A DNA stretch of 64,000 bases from Spongiibacter tropicus DSM 19543 (GCF_000420325.1 NZ_ATUS01000001.1:2174463-2238462); one strand, 5' to 3'; shown: positions 26,295 to 35,598, counted from the stretch's first letter. Program-made: numbers and translations. Notes: a model not told the origin generated them from the letters alone.

Positions 26295-26882
26295 TTACAG
26301 ACCGATCACCAGTGCGGGGTGCAGGCCTACGGATGCGCCCATATGCCGCAACAGGACTTCGATCACGTTAATCAGCAAGAAGACAAAAATCGGGGAGAGG
26401 TCCAGACCTCCCAGCGGAGGGACCAGCTTGCGAAAGGGCGCCATGACGGGTTCGGTAACTTGATACAGGAGCTGCGCGCCGGGGTTGTAGCTGCCCTGTG
26501 CGACCCAGCTCAAAATGATGCTGCCGATGATGGCAAAGAAGTAAAAGTTGACCACCGCTCCCACAAGGCCGATGGCTGACCACAGCAGAATCTGCGCCGG
26601 ATTGGGAATCGCCCCGAACAGCAGTCGACACAGCACGACAATGCCCAGTGCCTGAATGGCGAAGGCGATCAGCAGTGAGGCGCTGTCGATACGGCCCAGT
26701 GGTGGCAGTACCCGGCGCAGTGGCAAGACCAGCGGGTTGCTGATTTTAACAATGGTCTGGCAGATGGGATTGTAAAAATCAGCGCGCACCAGTTGCAGTA
26801 TCAGGCGCAGCAGAAACACGATCAGGGCAAGCCCGACAGCGGTATTGACCAGCAGATAGGAGATATCGTTTGCGGCAGACAT
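26295..26882 (-). CDS. yggT: YggT family integral membrane protein
   Basis: This 195-residue protein comprises two YggT units in tandem. Each has a membrane helix pair around a conserved RLILQLVRADFYNP or SWVAQGSYNPGAQLLYQ segment, followed by a PLRRVLPPLGRID or PFRKLVPPLGGLDLSP motif. I start at ATG 26882 (MSAANDISYLLV), since the longer frame overlaps proC. YggT proteins affect osmotic tolerance and membrane organisation in some bacteria; the mechanism is unclear. It lies 7 bases after proC. Confidence 0.9.
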   Translation of the reverse strand: MSAANDISYLLVNTAVGLALIVFLLRLILQLVRADFYNPICQTIVKISNPLVLPLRRVLPPLGRIDSASLLIAFAIQALGIVVLCRLLFGAIPNPAQILLWSAIGLVGAVVNFYFFAIIGSIILSWVAQGSYNPGAQLLYQVTEPVMAPFRKLVPPLGGLDLSPIFVFLLINVIEVLLRHMGASVGLHPALVIGL

Positions 26883-26889
26883 CGGTGTT

Positions 26890-27717
26890 TTATTCCCCTT
26901 CGAGTTCGCGGCCCAGTTCGTCGGCGCGGTCCGCGGCACCCTGCAGTGCCTGTTGCACCAGCGCGCGGAAACCGCCGTCTTCAAAAATAGTAATGGCGCG
27001 CTCCGTGGTGCCTTTCGGCGAGGTCACCCGGCGGCGCAGTTCGGCCACGTCCACGTCGCTTTCCAGTGCCATTCTGGCTGCGCCCAGCGCGGTTTGCTGG
27101 CTGAGCTGCTTGGCAACGTCGGGGCTGAGCCCCAGTGCTTCACCGCTTGCCTGCATGGCTTCCATCATCAAAAAGAAATAGGCCGGACCGCTGCCAGAGA
27201 CCGCGGTGACGGCGTCCAGTTCACTTTCTTGTTCCACCCACAGCGCCAGGCCCACGGCGTCGAGAATCTGCTGTGCCTGTTGGCGCTGGATCTCGCTGAC
27301 CGCGGTGTTCGCGAACAGGCCGGTAGCGCCACAGCGCAACAGCGCAGGGGTGTTGGGCATACAGCGCACAATGGCAAGATTGCCGCCCAACCACTGGTTA
27401 AGGCTGTCGCTGGTCACACCCGCCGCAATACTGATAATCAGCGGCTTGCTGGCCTGCACAGTATCGGCAATACCCGCGCAGACGACTTTCATCAATTGGG
27501 GTTTGACCGCCATGACGAGCACATCGCAGCCCGGAATAATGTCGAGGTTATCCTGGCTGGTGGTAATCGGGCCGAGCGAAGCCAGGCGGTCGAGGCTCTC
27601 CTGGCTCGGGTCGCCGGCGCGCAGTTGCCGGGCATCGACGCCGCTGGTCAACAGGCCGCCGATAATGCTGGCCGCCATGTTACCGCCGCCGATAAATCCA
27701 ATGGTTGCTGTGCTCAC
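26890..27717 (-). CDS. proC: Pyrroline-5-carboxylate reductase
   Basis: This 275-residue enzyme performs the last step of proline synthesis, reducing pyrroline-5-carboxylate with NAD(P)H. The start IGFIGGGNMAASIIGGL is the Rossmann nucleotide site. RCMPNTPALLRCGATGLFAN and the family signature GSGPAYFFLMMEAMQASGEALG follow. The C-terminal VTSPKGTTERAI is the conserved substrate-side helix. It sits between yggS and yggT on the minus strand, the near-universal arrangement. Confidence 0.96.
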   Translation of the reverse strand: MSTATIGFIGGGNMAASIIGGLLTSGVDARQLRAGDPSQESLDRLASLGPITTSQDNLDIIPGCDVLVMAVKPQLMKVVCAGIADTVQASKPLIISIAAGVTSDSLNQWLGGNLAIVRCMPNTPALLRCGATGLFANTAVSEIQRQQAQQILDAVGLALWVEQESELDAVTAVSGSGPAYFFLMMEAMQASGEALGLSPDVAKQLSQQTALGAARMALESDVDVAELRRRVTSPKGTTERAITIFEDGGFRALVQQALQGAADRADELGRELEGE

Positions 27718-27829
27718 CGAAATCCTCCGGGTGATGGCTATACTGCCGTGAATACAGATGGGGCGGCAGCGTGGTTGGCGAGTATATCAGGCCGGGAAAG
27801 GCCGCCGAAAGTCGCGCCCAAATGCGTGT

Positions 27830-28540
27830 TTACTCCGCTTTGGCCGGACGCGGCCCAAATAGCGCGGTACCGATGCGGATCAAGGTGCTGCCTTCGGCAA
27901 TGGCGGCATCCATATCGCCTGACATGCCCATCGACAGGGTGTCGAGTGTTTGATCGGGCAATGCCTGTTGCAGTGTATCGCGCAGAGCACGCAGCGCGGC
28001 AAAGGCGGCTCGCTGCTCGGCAGGGTCATCGCTGACGGCGGGAATGGCCATCAGTCCGCGCAGTTGTAGCGCGGGCAAGGCGGTAATCTGTTTGGCCAGT
28101 GTCAGGGCGTCCTCGGGAAGCACGCCGGACTTGCTGTCCTCGCGACTGATATTCACCTGCAGGCAGATTTTCAGTGGCGGCTTTCCCTCGGGGCGCTGCT
28201 CGCTGAGGCGCCGGGCGATTTTTTCGCGATCGATACTGTGTACCCAGTCGAAGTGACTGGCAATTTCGCGGGTCTTGTTGGATTGAATCGGACCGATAAA
28301 GTGCCAGCAGGCGTTTCGGCCTTGCAGGGCGGCCTGTTTGTCGACGGCTTCCTGCAGGTAGTTTTCGCCGATTTGCGTCAGTCCGGCATCCAGCGCCACC
28401 GCGACTTCCTCGGCACTTCGGGTTTTGCTTACCGCCAGCAGGGTAATTTCCGCTGGATCGCGCCCCGCGTCACTGGCAGATTGGACGATGCGTTGGCGAA
28501 GGGCTGCTATATTGGCGGTAATGGTCTGCGGCGAGCTCAT
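27830..28540 (-). CDS. yggS: PLP homeostasis protein YggS
   Basis: This is a 236-residue single-domain TIM barrel of the alanine racemase N-terminal type. LLAVSKTRSAEEV carries the PLP lysine K39, and FIGPIQSNKTREIA, LQVNISREDSKSG and LSMGMSGDMDAAIAEGST are the phosphate-binding and signature blocks. It binds PLP and keeps vitamin B6 and amino-acid pools in balance, with no known catalytic turnover. ATG at 28540 gives the normal MSSPQTITANIAALRQRI start; the longer frame runs antisense into pilT. It is divergent from pilT across a 99-base spacer and heads the operon to rdgB. Confidence 0.95.
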   Translation of the reverse strand: MSSPQTITANIAALRQRIVQSASDAGRDPAEITLLAVSKTRSAEEVAVALDAGLTQIGENYLQEAVDKQAALQGRNACWHFIGPIQSNKTREIASHFDWVHSIDREKIARRLSEQRPEGKPPLKICLQVNISREDSKSGVLPEDALTLAKQITALPALQLRGLMAIPAVSDDPAEQRAAFAALRALRDTLQQALPDQTLDTLSMGMSGDMDAAIAEGSTLIRIGTALFGPRPAKAE

Positions 28541-28585
28541 GGCCGATTTATGCTCCAGATCGCTTTGCTTGTGGTACGTAACTGC

Positions 28586-28591
28586 GATAAT
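28586..28591 (+). promoter_or_regulatory. Candidate -10 for the pilT promoter
   Basis: GATAAT lies 48 bases before pilT, with TTTGCT about 16 bases upstream (28564-28569) as a possible -35. The 99-base space between yggS and pilT must hold both divergent promoters. Confidence 0.35.
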
Positions 28592-28639
28592 GCCGGTGTC
28601 TGTTCCGGCCCTGCACTGTGCTGTGTTGTAAGGAGAACC

Positions 28640-29674
28640 ATGGATATTACCGAATTGCTGGCCTTCAGTGCCAAGCAAAACGCCTCTGACCTGCATTTGT
28701 CTGCCGGCCTGCCGCCGATGATCTGGGTCGATGGTGATGTGCGCCGAATCAATGTTCCCGCCATGGACCACCGGGAAGTTCATCGCTTGATATACGAGAT
28801 CATGAACGACCGTCAGCGCCGGGATTACGAGGAGTTTCTGGAAACGGATTTCTCCTTCGAGGTGCCGGGCGTGGCCCGCTTCCGGGTCAATGCCTTTAAC
28901 CAGAACCGCGGCGCCGGTGCGGTGTTCCGGACCATTCCCTCGCGCGTGCTGACCCTCGAAGACCTGGGCATGGGCAAGGTGTTTACCGATGTCTCCATGC
29001 TGCCCAGAGGTCTGGTGCTGGTCACCGGTCCGACGGGGTCCGGTAAGTCCACCACGCTGGCGGCGATGATCGACTACATCAACGACAATAAATTCGACCA
29101 TATCCTCACGATCGAAGATCCCATCGAATTTGTGCACGAATCCAAAAAATGTCTCGTAAACCAGCGCGAAGTGCACCGCGATACCCACGGCTTTAATGAA
29201 GCGCTGCGCTCGGCGCTGCGGGAAGACCCCGATATTATTCTGGTGGGCGAGCTGCGGGATTTGGAAACCATCCGTCTGGCATTAACCGCCGCGGAAACCG
29301 GGCATCTGGTGTTTGGTACCTTGCACACCACCTCGGCCGCCAAGACCATCGACCGGGTGGTGGACGTGTTCCCCGGTGAGGAAAAATCCATGGTGCGCTC
29401 CATGTTGTCGGAGTCGCTGCAGGCGGTCATTTCCCAGACCCTGTTGAAAAAGCCCGAAGGCGGCCGGGTGGCTGCCCACGAAATTATGATTGGCACCCCG
29501 GCGATCCGAAACCTGATTCGCGAAGACAAAGTCGCACAGATGTATTCGGCGATTCAGTCGGGCGCCAATGTCGGCATGCAGACCATGGATCAGTGTCTGA
29601 AAGACCTGCTGGCCAAGCGCCAGATTACCCGCGATGCCGCCCGCCTGAAGGCGCGGTTCCCGGAGAACTTTTAA
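28640..29674 (+). CDS. pilT: Type IV pilus retraction ATPase PilT
   Basis: This 344-residue hexameric ATPase depolymerises type IV pili and so drives twitching. It starts MDITELLAFSAKQNASDLHL after AAGGAG (28630-28635). Walker A is GPTGSGKST with K136. The Asp-box and Walker B stretch ALREDPDIILVGELRDLET and the His-box GHLVFGTLHTTSA are intact. The AIRNLIRE motif near the C-terminus is the PilT-specific retraction signature. It is followed after 26 bases by pilU, as in Pseudomonas. Confidence 0.97.
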   Translation: MDITELLAFSAKQNASDLHLSAGLPPMIWVDGDVRRINVPAMDHREVHRLIYEIMNDRQRRDYEEFLETDFSFEVPGVARFRVNAFNQNRGAGAVFRTIPSRVLTLEDLGMGKVFTDVSMLPRGLVLVTGPTGSGKSTTLAAMIDYINDNKFDHILTIEDPIEFVHESKKCLVNQREVHRDTHGFNEALRSALREDPDIILVGELRDLETIRLALTAAETGHLVFGTLHTTSAAKTIDRVVDVFPGEEKSMVRSMLSESLQAVISQTLLKKPEGGRVAAHEIMIGTPAIRNLIREDKVAQMYSAIQSGANVGMQTMDQCLKDLLAKRQITRDAARLKARFPENF

Positions 29675-29700
29675 CGGCCTGAACGCCGGGGAGATCGTTT

Positions 29701-30861
29701 TTGGAAATTGAAAAACTGCTGCGTCTGATGCAGGAAAAAGGCGCGTCGGATCTGTTTATTTCGGCGGGGGTCCCGCCGTCAGTGAAGTTGAACGGCCAGT
29801 TGATTCCGGTGAGCAGTAATGCGCTGAGCCCCGAACAGGCGCGGGAAACTGTGATGGGCGTGATGAACGAGCAGCAGCGCCGCGAGTTTGTGCGCGATCA
29901 CGAGTGCAACTTCGCGATCAGCGCAAGAGGGGTCGGTCGCTTCCGGGTCAGCGCTTTTTATCAGCGCAATCTGGTCGGCATGGTGCTGCGCCGTATCGAA
30001 ACGCAGATTCCCACTACGGATGACCTCGGTCTGCCGGATATCATCAAAGATCTGTCGATGACCAAGCGCGGGCTGATTATTTTTGTCGGGGCGACGGGAA
30101 CGGGTAAGTCAACCTCGCTGGCGTCGATGATCGGGCACCGCAACGAGAACAGTCGCGGCCACATTATCACCGTGGAAGATCCCATCGAATTTGTGCACCA
30201 GCACAAAGGGTGCATCATTACTCAGCGGGAAGTGGGCATTGATACCGAGTCTTTCGAAGTGGCGTTGAAGAACATGCTGCGGCAGGCGCCGGATGTGATC
30301 ATGATCGGCGAGGTGCGTACCCGCGAAACCATGGAACATGCCATTACCTTCGCTGAAACGGGGCACCTCTGTCTGTGTACGCTTCACGCCAACAATGCCA
30401 ACCAGGCGCTGGATCGCATTCTGCACTTCTTCCCGCCGGAGCGGCATACTCAATTGTGGATGGATCTGTCGCTCAACCTCAAAGCCATGGTGGCGCAGCA
30501 GTTGATTCCGACCCGCGACGGGCAGGGGCGTCGCGCCTGTGTGGAAATTCTGCTGAATACGCCGCTGGCGGCTGATCTGATTCGCAAAGGTGACGTGGCG
30601 GCGCTGAAAGACTTGATGCGTCAGTCCAACGAGCAGGGAATGCAGACCTTCGATCAGGCGCTCTACGAACTCTACAGTACCGGCGAGATTACCTATCAGG
30701 ACGCCATTGCCCACGCCGACTCGGCCAACGATTTGCGCCTGCTGATCAAGCTGGGTGCCGACAACAATGTGGGGCAGATGAAAGAGGCCGCAGGGCGACT
30801 GAGCATGGAAGACATCGATCAGAAACCGCGCGGTGGCGGTGGTGGCACGCGAGGGCGCTGA
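29701..30861 (+). CDS. pilU: PilT-dependent retraction ATPase PilU
   Basis: This is a 386-residue PilT paralogue that assists PilT in retraction. It starts at TTG (MEIEKLLRLMQEKGASDLFI) with GGGGAGA about eight bases upstream; no ATG fits. Walker A GATGTGKST (130-138) has K136, followed by APDVIMIGEVRTRETM and GHLCLCTLHANNA. The C-terminal extension beyond PilT ends in a glycine-rich PRGGGGGTRGR tail. The gene ends two bases before the convergent ruvX stop. Confidence 0.95.
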   Translation: MEIEKLLRLMQEKGASDLFISAGVPPSVKLNGQLIPVSSNALSPEQARETVMGVMNEQQRREFVRDHECNFAISARGVGRFRVSAFYQRNLVGMVLRRIETQIPTTDDLGLPDIIKDLSMTKRGLIIFVGATGTGKSTSLASMIGHRNENSRGHIITVEDPIEFVHQHKGCIITQREVGIDTESFEVALKNMLRQAPDVIMIGEVRTRETMEHAITFAETGHLCLCTLHANNANQALDRILHFFPPERHTQLWMDLSLNLKAMVAQQLIPTRDGQGRRACVEILLNTPLAADLIRKGDVAALKDLMRQSNEQGMQTFDQALYELYSTGEITYQDAIAHADSANDLRLLIKLGADNNVGQMKEAAGRLSMEDIDQKPRGGGGGTRGR

Positions 30862-30863
30862 AC

Positions 30864-31283
30864 TCAGCCGTTTTCTCGCAGCCAGCTCTCGAGGATCAGG
30901 ACGGCACTGAGGCTGTCGACGCCGCGCTCTTTGAAGTCGCCGCCGCCCTGTTCCAGCAGTTCGCCTTTGGCTTCAAAGCTGGACAGGCGCTCGTCGGCAA
31001 AGCTGACGGCCACACCGAAGCGACCGTGAATGCGGTTGCCGAATTTGCGGGCACGGGCACACATTTCTGACTCACTGCCGTCCATATTCAATGGCAGGCC
31101 GATCAGCACCTGCTGCGGCTGCCATTCGTTCAGCAGCGCTTCTATTTCTTCCCAGCGGGGCGTGCCGTCTTTGGCGCGCAGTGCAGACAGGGGGCTGGCG
31201 CTACCCGTCAGGCTCTGCCCCACCGCGCAGCCTATCCATTTCAGGCCGTAGTCAAAGGCGAGCAAGTAATGAGCGGCGGGCAT
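30864..31283 (-). CDS. ruvX: Putative pre-16S rRNA nuclease / RuvX (YqgF family)
   Basis: This 139-residue RNase H-like protein is needed for maturation of the 16S rRNA 5' end. It starts [22 protein letters not shown] at 31283, where DYG carries the first catalytic Asp. [15 protein letters not shown] and [10 protein letters not shown] are the other conserved blocks, and the C-terminal [13 protein letters not shown] supplies the last acidic residue. It lies 49 bases downstream of algH. In P. aeruginosa pyrimidine genes separate it from pilU; here it is immediately tail-to-tail with pilU. Confidence 0.93.
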   Translation of the reverse strand: MPAAHYLLAFDYGLKWIGCAVGQSLTGSASPLSALRAKDGTPRWEEIEALLNEWQPQQVLIGLPLNMDGSESEMCARARKFGNRIHGRFGVAVSFADERLSSFEAKGELLEQGGGDFKERGVDSLSAVLILESWLRENG

Positions 31284-31332
31284 GGCAGTGAATCTCGTGG
31301 TTTGGGCGTGCGCAGTGTAGCAGAGCGGCGAC

Positions 31333-31902
31333 TCAGGCGTGTCCGCTGTCTGAGCCAAGCTGGGCGAAGTTGATACCCAGTATTGCCAGGGCGGCGTCGA
31401 TCCGCTCTTCGGCGGGAATCTCAAACAGAATTTTGGGGTCGGCGGGCAGGCTCAGCCAGGCGTTGTCGGCGAGCTCTTCCTCCAGTTGCCCCGGCCCCCA
31501 TCCCGCATACCCGAGAGCGATCAAGTGTTCTTTGGGGCCGCGTTGTTCGGCGATGGCTTCGAGAATATCCAGGGAGGTCGTCACCGCCATATCGTTGTTG
31601 ACCAGCAGGCTCGCTTCCCAGCTTTGTGTATCTCGGCGATGCAGTACAAAGCCGCGGTCGGTGTGAACCGGCCCGCCCGCATAAATGGCTTCTTCGGGAA
31701 TGGCTGCCCGATTGTCGAGTTCCAGCTGCTCAAGTATCTCGCTAACGTCCATGTCCAGCGGATGGTTGACGATCAGTCCCATCGCGCCTTGTTCATCGTG
31801 CTCACACAGATAGCAGAGGCTGTGCGCAAAAATTCCTTCACTGAGACTGGGCAGGGAGACCAGGAAGTGGTGTTTCAGTGAGGGAAATGCGCGTTCTGGC
31901 AT
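31333..31902 (-). CDS. algH: YqgE/AlgH family protein
   Basis: This is a 189-residue protein, the same length as P. aeruginosa AlgH. The start [39 protein letters not shown], seen in two blocks ([13 protein letters not shown] and [11 protein letters not shown]), is typical, as are [15 protein letters not shown] and [15 protein letters not shown]. AlgH is tied to alginate and virulence regulation in Pseudomonas, but its molecular action is unsettled. It sits between tonB and ruvX, the conserved order. Confidence 0.93.
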   Translation of the reverse strand: MPERAFPSLKHHFLVSLPSLSEGIFAHSLCYLCEHDEQGAMGLIVNHPLDMDVSEILEQLELDNRAAIPEEAIYAGGPVHTDRGFVLHRRDTQSWEASLLVNNDMAVTTSLDILEAIAEQRGPKEHLIALGYAGWGPGQLEEELADNAWLSLPADPKILFEIPAEERIDAALAILGINFAQLGSDSGHA

Positions 31903-31983
31903 GGGCAGACGAGTCCAAAAAGTGAAGTGGTCTTGAATCAGTATGGGGGAGTTGGCGCCAAACTCAAGGGGCGGCGGCCCGAA

Positions 31984-32865
31984 CTAGCGGCCACTGGCGC
32001 GCAGGGCATCGCGCTCAAAGCGCCAGGTGCGCACGATGCCAAGGCGATTCTTGCCATCCAGCACGTCGTCTGGAATCGCCTCGTAGGGTGCAGCAAGGCG
32101 CACAATACGATTGGCGGCCCGGTCCAGTTCCGGGTGGCCGGAGCTGCGCATAATGCGCACTTCGTCGATGCGGCCATCGGGATGAAGCATCAGTAGCAGA
32201 CGCAACTCGCCCACCAGACCAAGCCGCCGCGCTTCGGCGGGATAGTGGAGGTTGCCGACCTGCTCTACGTGGGCTTCCCAGCGGTCGAGATAAAGTGCAT
32301 CCGGCGAGCCGCGGGTGGCCACCGAGGTGATGAATTTGGGGCGAGGCATACTGGCATAAGCCTGATTGAGCGTATCGAGCTGGGCTTCCAGTGCCGCGAT
32401 GTTGTTACTCAGGGCATCCACGTCGTCGCTGCCGTTGAGGCGCTGTTCGGGGCGGGATTCTGCGCTGTTATTGAACGCAAGCTGCTGGCTGCTGTCGCTC
32501 TGGGTGCTCAGTACGGGACGTGCATTGCTGGCCTGGCTGGCTCGAGCCTGTTTGAGGACCTGCTCAGTGGGCGCCGTATTGTCATGAAAAGCGCTTTCTA
32601 CCCGGCTGCTCAGCTCCGCTTTCTCCTCCAGCGTGCCGCTGCCCTGTTGGTCGTACTGCGCAATGTAATCGGCGTTATCCGGCGCATTTTTGCTCTGGTA
32701 TTGCGCGAGGGTCACTTCAAGGCTGGGCAGTTTAACGTCGATGTCGCCCACGCTGAAGGTGATGCCGAGGATCACCGCCGCATGCAATGCCGCCGCAAAG
32801 CAGATGATGAAACCGAAGCGCTCAGGGTTGGGTGCATCGGCGTTGGGCGGCAATACAGCACTCAT
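31984..32865 (-). CDS. Energy transducer TonB (TonB3 position)
   Basis: This is a 293-residue protein with one N-terminal membrane helix (FIICFAAALHAAVILGITF), a central polar coiled region and a C-terminal TonB domain. In that domain YPAEARRLGLVGELRLLLML, HPDGRIDEVRIMRSSGHPELD and WRFE form the beta-alpha-beta fold that contacts outer-membrane receptors. The proline-rich spacer of classical TonB is missing. P. aeruginosa has tonB3 at this exact place, and it is needed there for twitching motility. The start overlaps the gshB stop by 4 bases. Confidence 0.88.
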   Translation of the reverse strand: MSAVLPPNADAPNPERFGFIICFAAALHAAVILGITFSVGDIDVKLPSLEVTLAQYQSKNAPDNADYIAQYDQQGSGTLEEKAELSSRVESAFHDNTAPTEQVLKQARASQASNARPVLSTQSDSSQQLAFNNSAESRPEQRLNGSDDVDALSNNIAALEAQLDTLNQAYASMPRPKFITSVATRGSPDALYLDRWEAHVEQVGNLHYPAEARRLGLVGELRLLLMLHPDGRIDEVRIMRSSGHPELDRAANRIVRLAAPYEAIPDDVLDGKNRLGIVRTWRFERDALRASGR

Positions 32866-33827
32866 TGGCGGTAGGGCATCTCGGGTAACTTGCGGGCGAT
32901 GGCATCCATCAGCGAGCCGGCAATATCGGTGCCAAACTGGGTGTCGATTTCACGGATGCAAGTCGGACTGGTGACGTTGATTTCCGTCAGCGAGTCCCCG
33001 ATGACATCCAGGCCGACAAACATCAGGCCCTTTTCCCTGGCGACCGGACCGACCTGCTCGGCAATCCAGCGGTCCCGGTCGGTGAGTGGCTGCGCGCGCC
33101 CCGTCCCTCCGGCGGCCAGGTTGCCCCGGCTTTCGCCCACGGCAGGTACCCGTGCCAGACAGTAATCTACCGGTTCACCATCGATCAGCAGAATGCGTTT
33201 GTCGCCATCGACAATTTCCGGCAGGTATTTCTGCGCCATGATCGTGGTCTGGCCGTGGTTGGTCAGGGTTTCGATAATTACCGAGACATTGGCGTCGTCG
33301 GGGCGAAGTCGGAAAATGGAGCTGCCGCCCATGCCGTCCAGCGGTTTCATCACGACGTCTTGATGTTCGCGGTGGAAGGCGCGCAGGCGCACCGGGTCCC
33401 GGCTGACAATCAGCGTAGGAATGCACTGGGGAAACTGCAGTGCAAACAGCTTTTCGTTGCAGTCGCGCAGGGACTGTGGCCGGTTGACCACCCAGGCGCC
33501 CTGACGCTGTGCCTGATCGAGAATATGGGTGGCGTAGAGAAACTCATTGTCGAACGGCGGGTCTTTGCGCATCAGCACGACATCGAGCTCCCCCATGTCG
33601 ATATCGCGCTCTTCGCCCAGTTCGTAGAAGTTTTCCGGGTCGCGGAAGGCGGTCACCTGACGAACGCGAGCGCGGGCTTTACCGGCATCCAGATAAAGGT
33701 CGGGCAGGGTCATATAATCGATATGCCAGCCCCGGTCTCCGGCCGCCCACAGCATGGCGAGGGTGGAGTCCTTTTTGTAGTTGATCTGCTCGATGGGGTC
33801 CATGACCACGCCTAGCCGAATTGTCAT
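32862..33827 (-). CDS. gshB: Glutathione synthetase
   Basis: This 321-residue ATP-grasp enzyme joins gamma-glutamylcysteine and glycine. It starts MTIRLGVVMDPIEQINYKKD, the typical prokaryotic GshB opening with the IEQINYKKDST pattern. ATP-grasp elements VMKPLDGMGGSSIFRL and the metal-binding INVTSPTCIREID at the end are present. It overlaps the downstream tonB gene by 4 bases (ATGA). A perfect palindrome ACAAATTTGT lies just upstream. Confidence 0.96.
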   Translation of the reverse strand: MTIRLGVVMDPIEQINYKKDSTLAMLWAAGDRGWHIDYMTLPDLYLDAGKARARVRQVTAFRDPENFYELGEERDIDMGELDVVLMRKDPPFDNEFLYATHILDQAQRQGAWVVNRPQSLRDCNEKLFALQFPQCIPTLIVSRDPVRLRAFHREHQDVVMKPLDGMGGSSIFRLRPDDANVSVIIETLTNHGQTTIMAQKYLPEIVDGDKRILLIDGEPVDYCLARVPAVGESRGNLAAGGTGRAQPLTDRDRWIAEQVGPVAREKGLMFVGLDVIGDSLTEINVTSPTCIREIDTQFGTDIAGSLMDAIARKLPEMPYRQ

Positions 33828-34151
33828 TGCATCACCTGTGACAAATTTGTGAGACAGCTCCCAAACCCCCTACGAAGCGCAGGACGACCTACAGTCGCCT
33901 TGCGATGATAGCGCGGTTCCGGAGTCGGGCGGTGGCGACACCACTGCGCCGCTAAAATACCGTATTCTCAATGTCGCGGGCAATTTTCCGCGAGTGGGGG
34001 TACAGTGACTCACTGGCAGCTGCCTTGATAAACGTCTACACCCTAAGGGCGTGGCGGCCGCTGCCTTTACGTGGTACAAAAAATGCCCCCGAGGGAATCG
34101 GCGCCAGATCGATTCCGCCGGGAATCCCGTCAGCATAGGGTTAGAGAGTGT
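33828..34151. other. Divergent intergenic region gshB / pilG
   Basis: These 324 bases must contain the promoters of both gshB and the pilG operon. The palindrome ACAAATTTGT lies at 33841-33850, close to the gshB start. I find no convincing sigma-70 pair and no supported gene. A weak AGAGAGTGT ribosome-binding region precedes pilG. Confidence 0.5.
33841..33850. promoter_or_regulatory. Palindrome upstream of gshB
   Basis: ACAAATTTGT is a perfect 10-base palindrome 14-23 bases upstream of the gshB start, embedded in TGTG-palindrome-GAGA. It may be an operator or chance; no known site is matched with confidence. Confidence 0.25.
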
Positions 34152-34541
34152 ATGGACGTCAATTTTTCAGACCTAAAGGTCATGATCATCGATGACAGTA
34201 AGACGATTCGGCGCACAACAGAAACGCTGTTGGCCAAAGCCGGGTGCACGGTAGTCACCGCCATCGATGGTTTCGATGCCCTGGCCAAGATCGCCGACAG
34301 TAAGCCGGACATCATTTTTGTCGATATTATGATGCCGCGTCTGGACGGTTATCAGACCTGTGCACTGATCAAAAACAACAGTGAATTCAAAGACACACCG
34401 GTGATCATGCTGTCCAGTAAGGACGGCTTGTTCGATAAAGCGAAAGGCCGTATCGTTGGCTCCGACCAGTATCTGACCAAGCCCTTCAGCAAGAACGAAC
34501 TGCTGGAAGCGATTCAGACACACGTCGCGGTAGAAGAATAA
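34152..34541 (+). CDS. pilG: Twitching motility response regulator PilG
   Basis: This is a 129-residue CheY-like single receiver domain. Acidic pocket D14/D15, phosphoacceptor D58 in FVDIMMPRLDG, and the LTKPFS lysine are in place. PilG receives phosphate from the ChpA kinase and promotes pilus extension. The start MDVNFSDLKVMIIDD is chosen over a longer in-frame ATG at 34071 because it fits the family. It is the first gene of the chemosensory operon. Confidence 0.95.
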   Translation: MDVNFSDLKVMIIDDSKTIRRTTETLLAKAGCTVVTAIDGFDALAKIADSKPDIIFVDIMMPRLDGYQTCALIKNNSEFKDTPVIMLSSKDGLFDKAKGRIVGSDQYLTKPFSKNELLEAIQTHVAVEE

Positions 34542-34629
34542 CGATAACGCCAAAGGGAAGGCTGGAAAGCCAGAGATAATCCCGGCGCGCGCAAGTGCAT
34601 AACTGGGAGTGCAACGCGAGAGGGACGCA

Positions 34630-34992
34630 ATGCCACGAGTACTGATCGTCGATGATTCACCCACGGAGATCGTTAAACTCCGTCAGATCTTAAGCAAGCA
34701 CGGCTACGATGTGCTGACCGCCGACAGTGGCGAGCAGGGCATGGAAATGGTGCGTGCCGAGCACCCGGATGTGGTGTTGATGGATATTGTGATGCCGGGC
34801 CTGAACGGTTTTCAGGCGACCCGCCAACTCAGTCGCGATCCCGCCACCAGCGCGGTGCCGGTCATTATCGTGACTACCAAGGATCAGGAAACGGACCGCC
34901 TGTGGGGACAACGTCAAGGCGCCAAGGGTTACCTGACCAAGCCGGTAGACGGTAAGCTGCTGATCAAAACCATCGAATCTGTTCTTAACTGA
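34630..34992 (+). CDS. pilH: Twitching motility response regulator PilH
   Basis: This is a 120-residue receiver domain starting MPRVLIVDDSPTEI, with GAGAGGGA before the ATG. D8/D9 form the acidic pocket, D52 in LMDIVMPGLNG is the phosphorylation site, and YLTKPVD gives the conserved Lys. PilH is thought to act as a phosphate sink or retraction-side regulator opposite PilG. It lies 88 bases after pilG and 16 before pilI. Confidence 0.95.
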   Translation: MPRVLIVDDSPTEIVKLRQILSKHGYDVLTADSGEQGMEMVRAEHPDVVLMDIVMPGLNGFQATRQLSRDPATSAVPVIIVTTKDQETDRLWGQRQGAKGYLTKPVDGKLLIKTIESVLN

Positions 34993-35008
34993 GGCGGCAA
35001 GCGCATTC

Positions 35009-35548
35009 ATGTCGGCAGCCGATCCCGCATTTCAGTATCTGGTTGATCTCGCCAGACGCAGCCGCCGCGATGCCGGTGAGCTGTCCGTGTCAAAAGAAAG
35101 CAGCGAATCCCTGTGGAGCGGTATAGGTTTTGCTGTAGGAAATCAGTACTGCGTTGTGCCGATGGGTGAAATCGCGGAAGTGATGAGCGAGCCGCCCACC
35201 ACGCGCTTGCCGGGCGTAAAAAGCTGGATCAAGGGCGTCGCTAACGTGCGGGGTCGCTTACTGCCGTTGATGGACCTGTCGGCCTTTCTCGACAACAGTG
35301 TTACCGGTGCCCGTCATCAGCGACGGGTGATGGTGTTAGAGCGCGGCGATATCTACATTGGTCTGGTGGTGGATGACGTTTTCGGTATGCAGCATTTTCA
35401 AACGGATGCCTATTCTGAAACCGCCGACGTGCCGGACGCCTTGCAGCGTTTTGTCGGCGGCAGCTATCGGCAGGGCAGCCGACAGTGGGCACTGTTTCGT
35501 CCACATAAACTGATGGAAGTCAGAGATTTTTACGATGTCGCGATATAA
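35009..35548 (+). CDS. pilI: CheW-like coupling protein PilI
   Basis: This is a 179-residue CheW domain protein. [47 protein letters not shown] (in parts) and [19 protein letters not shown] are standard CheW blocks. It couples the receptor PilJ to the kinase ChpA at the inner membrane. The C-terminal DSRQ-like tail [21 protein letters not shown] is typical of PilI. It sits between pilH and pilJ. Confidence 0.94.
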   Translation: MSAADPAFQYLVDLARRSRRDAGELSVSKESSESLWSGIGFAVGNQYCVVPMGEIAEVMSEPPTTRLPGVKSWIKGVANVRGRLLPLMDLSAFLDNSVTGARHQRRVMVLERGDIYIGLVVDDVFGMQHFQTDAYSETADVPDALQRFVGGSYRQGSRQWALFRPHKLMEVRDFYDVAI

Positions 35549-35598
35549 CGCGGCACAGAACTACTACAACAAACGGGTCTTACCTGGAGTCGGGGCAA

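Noticed and set aside
26953..28035. 360-residue plus-strand frame over proC and yggS
   Set aside because: proC and yggS are complete and conserved on the minus strand; this is their GC-driven shadow.
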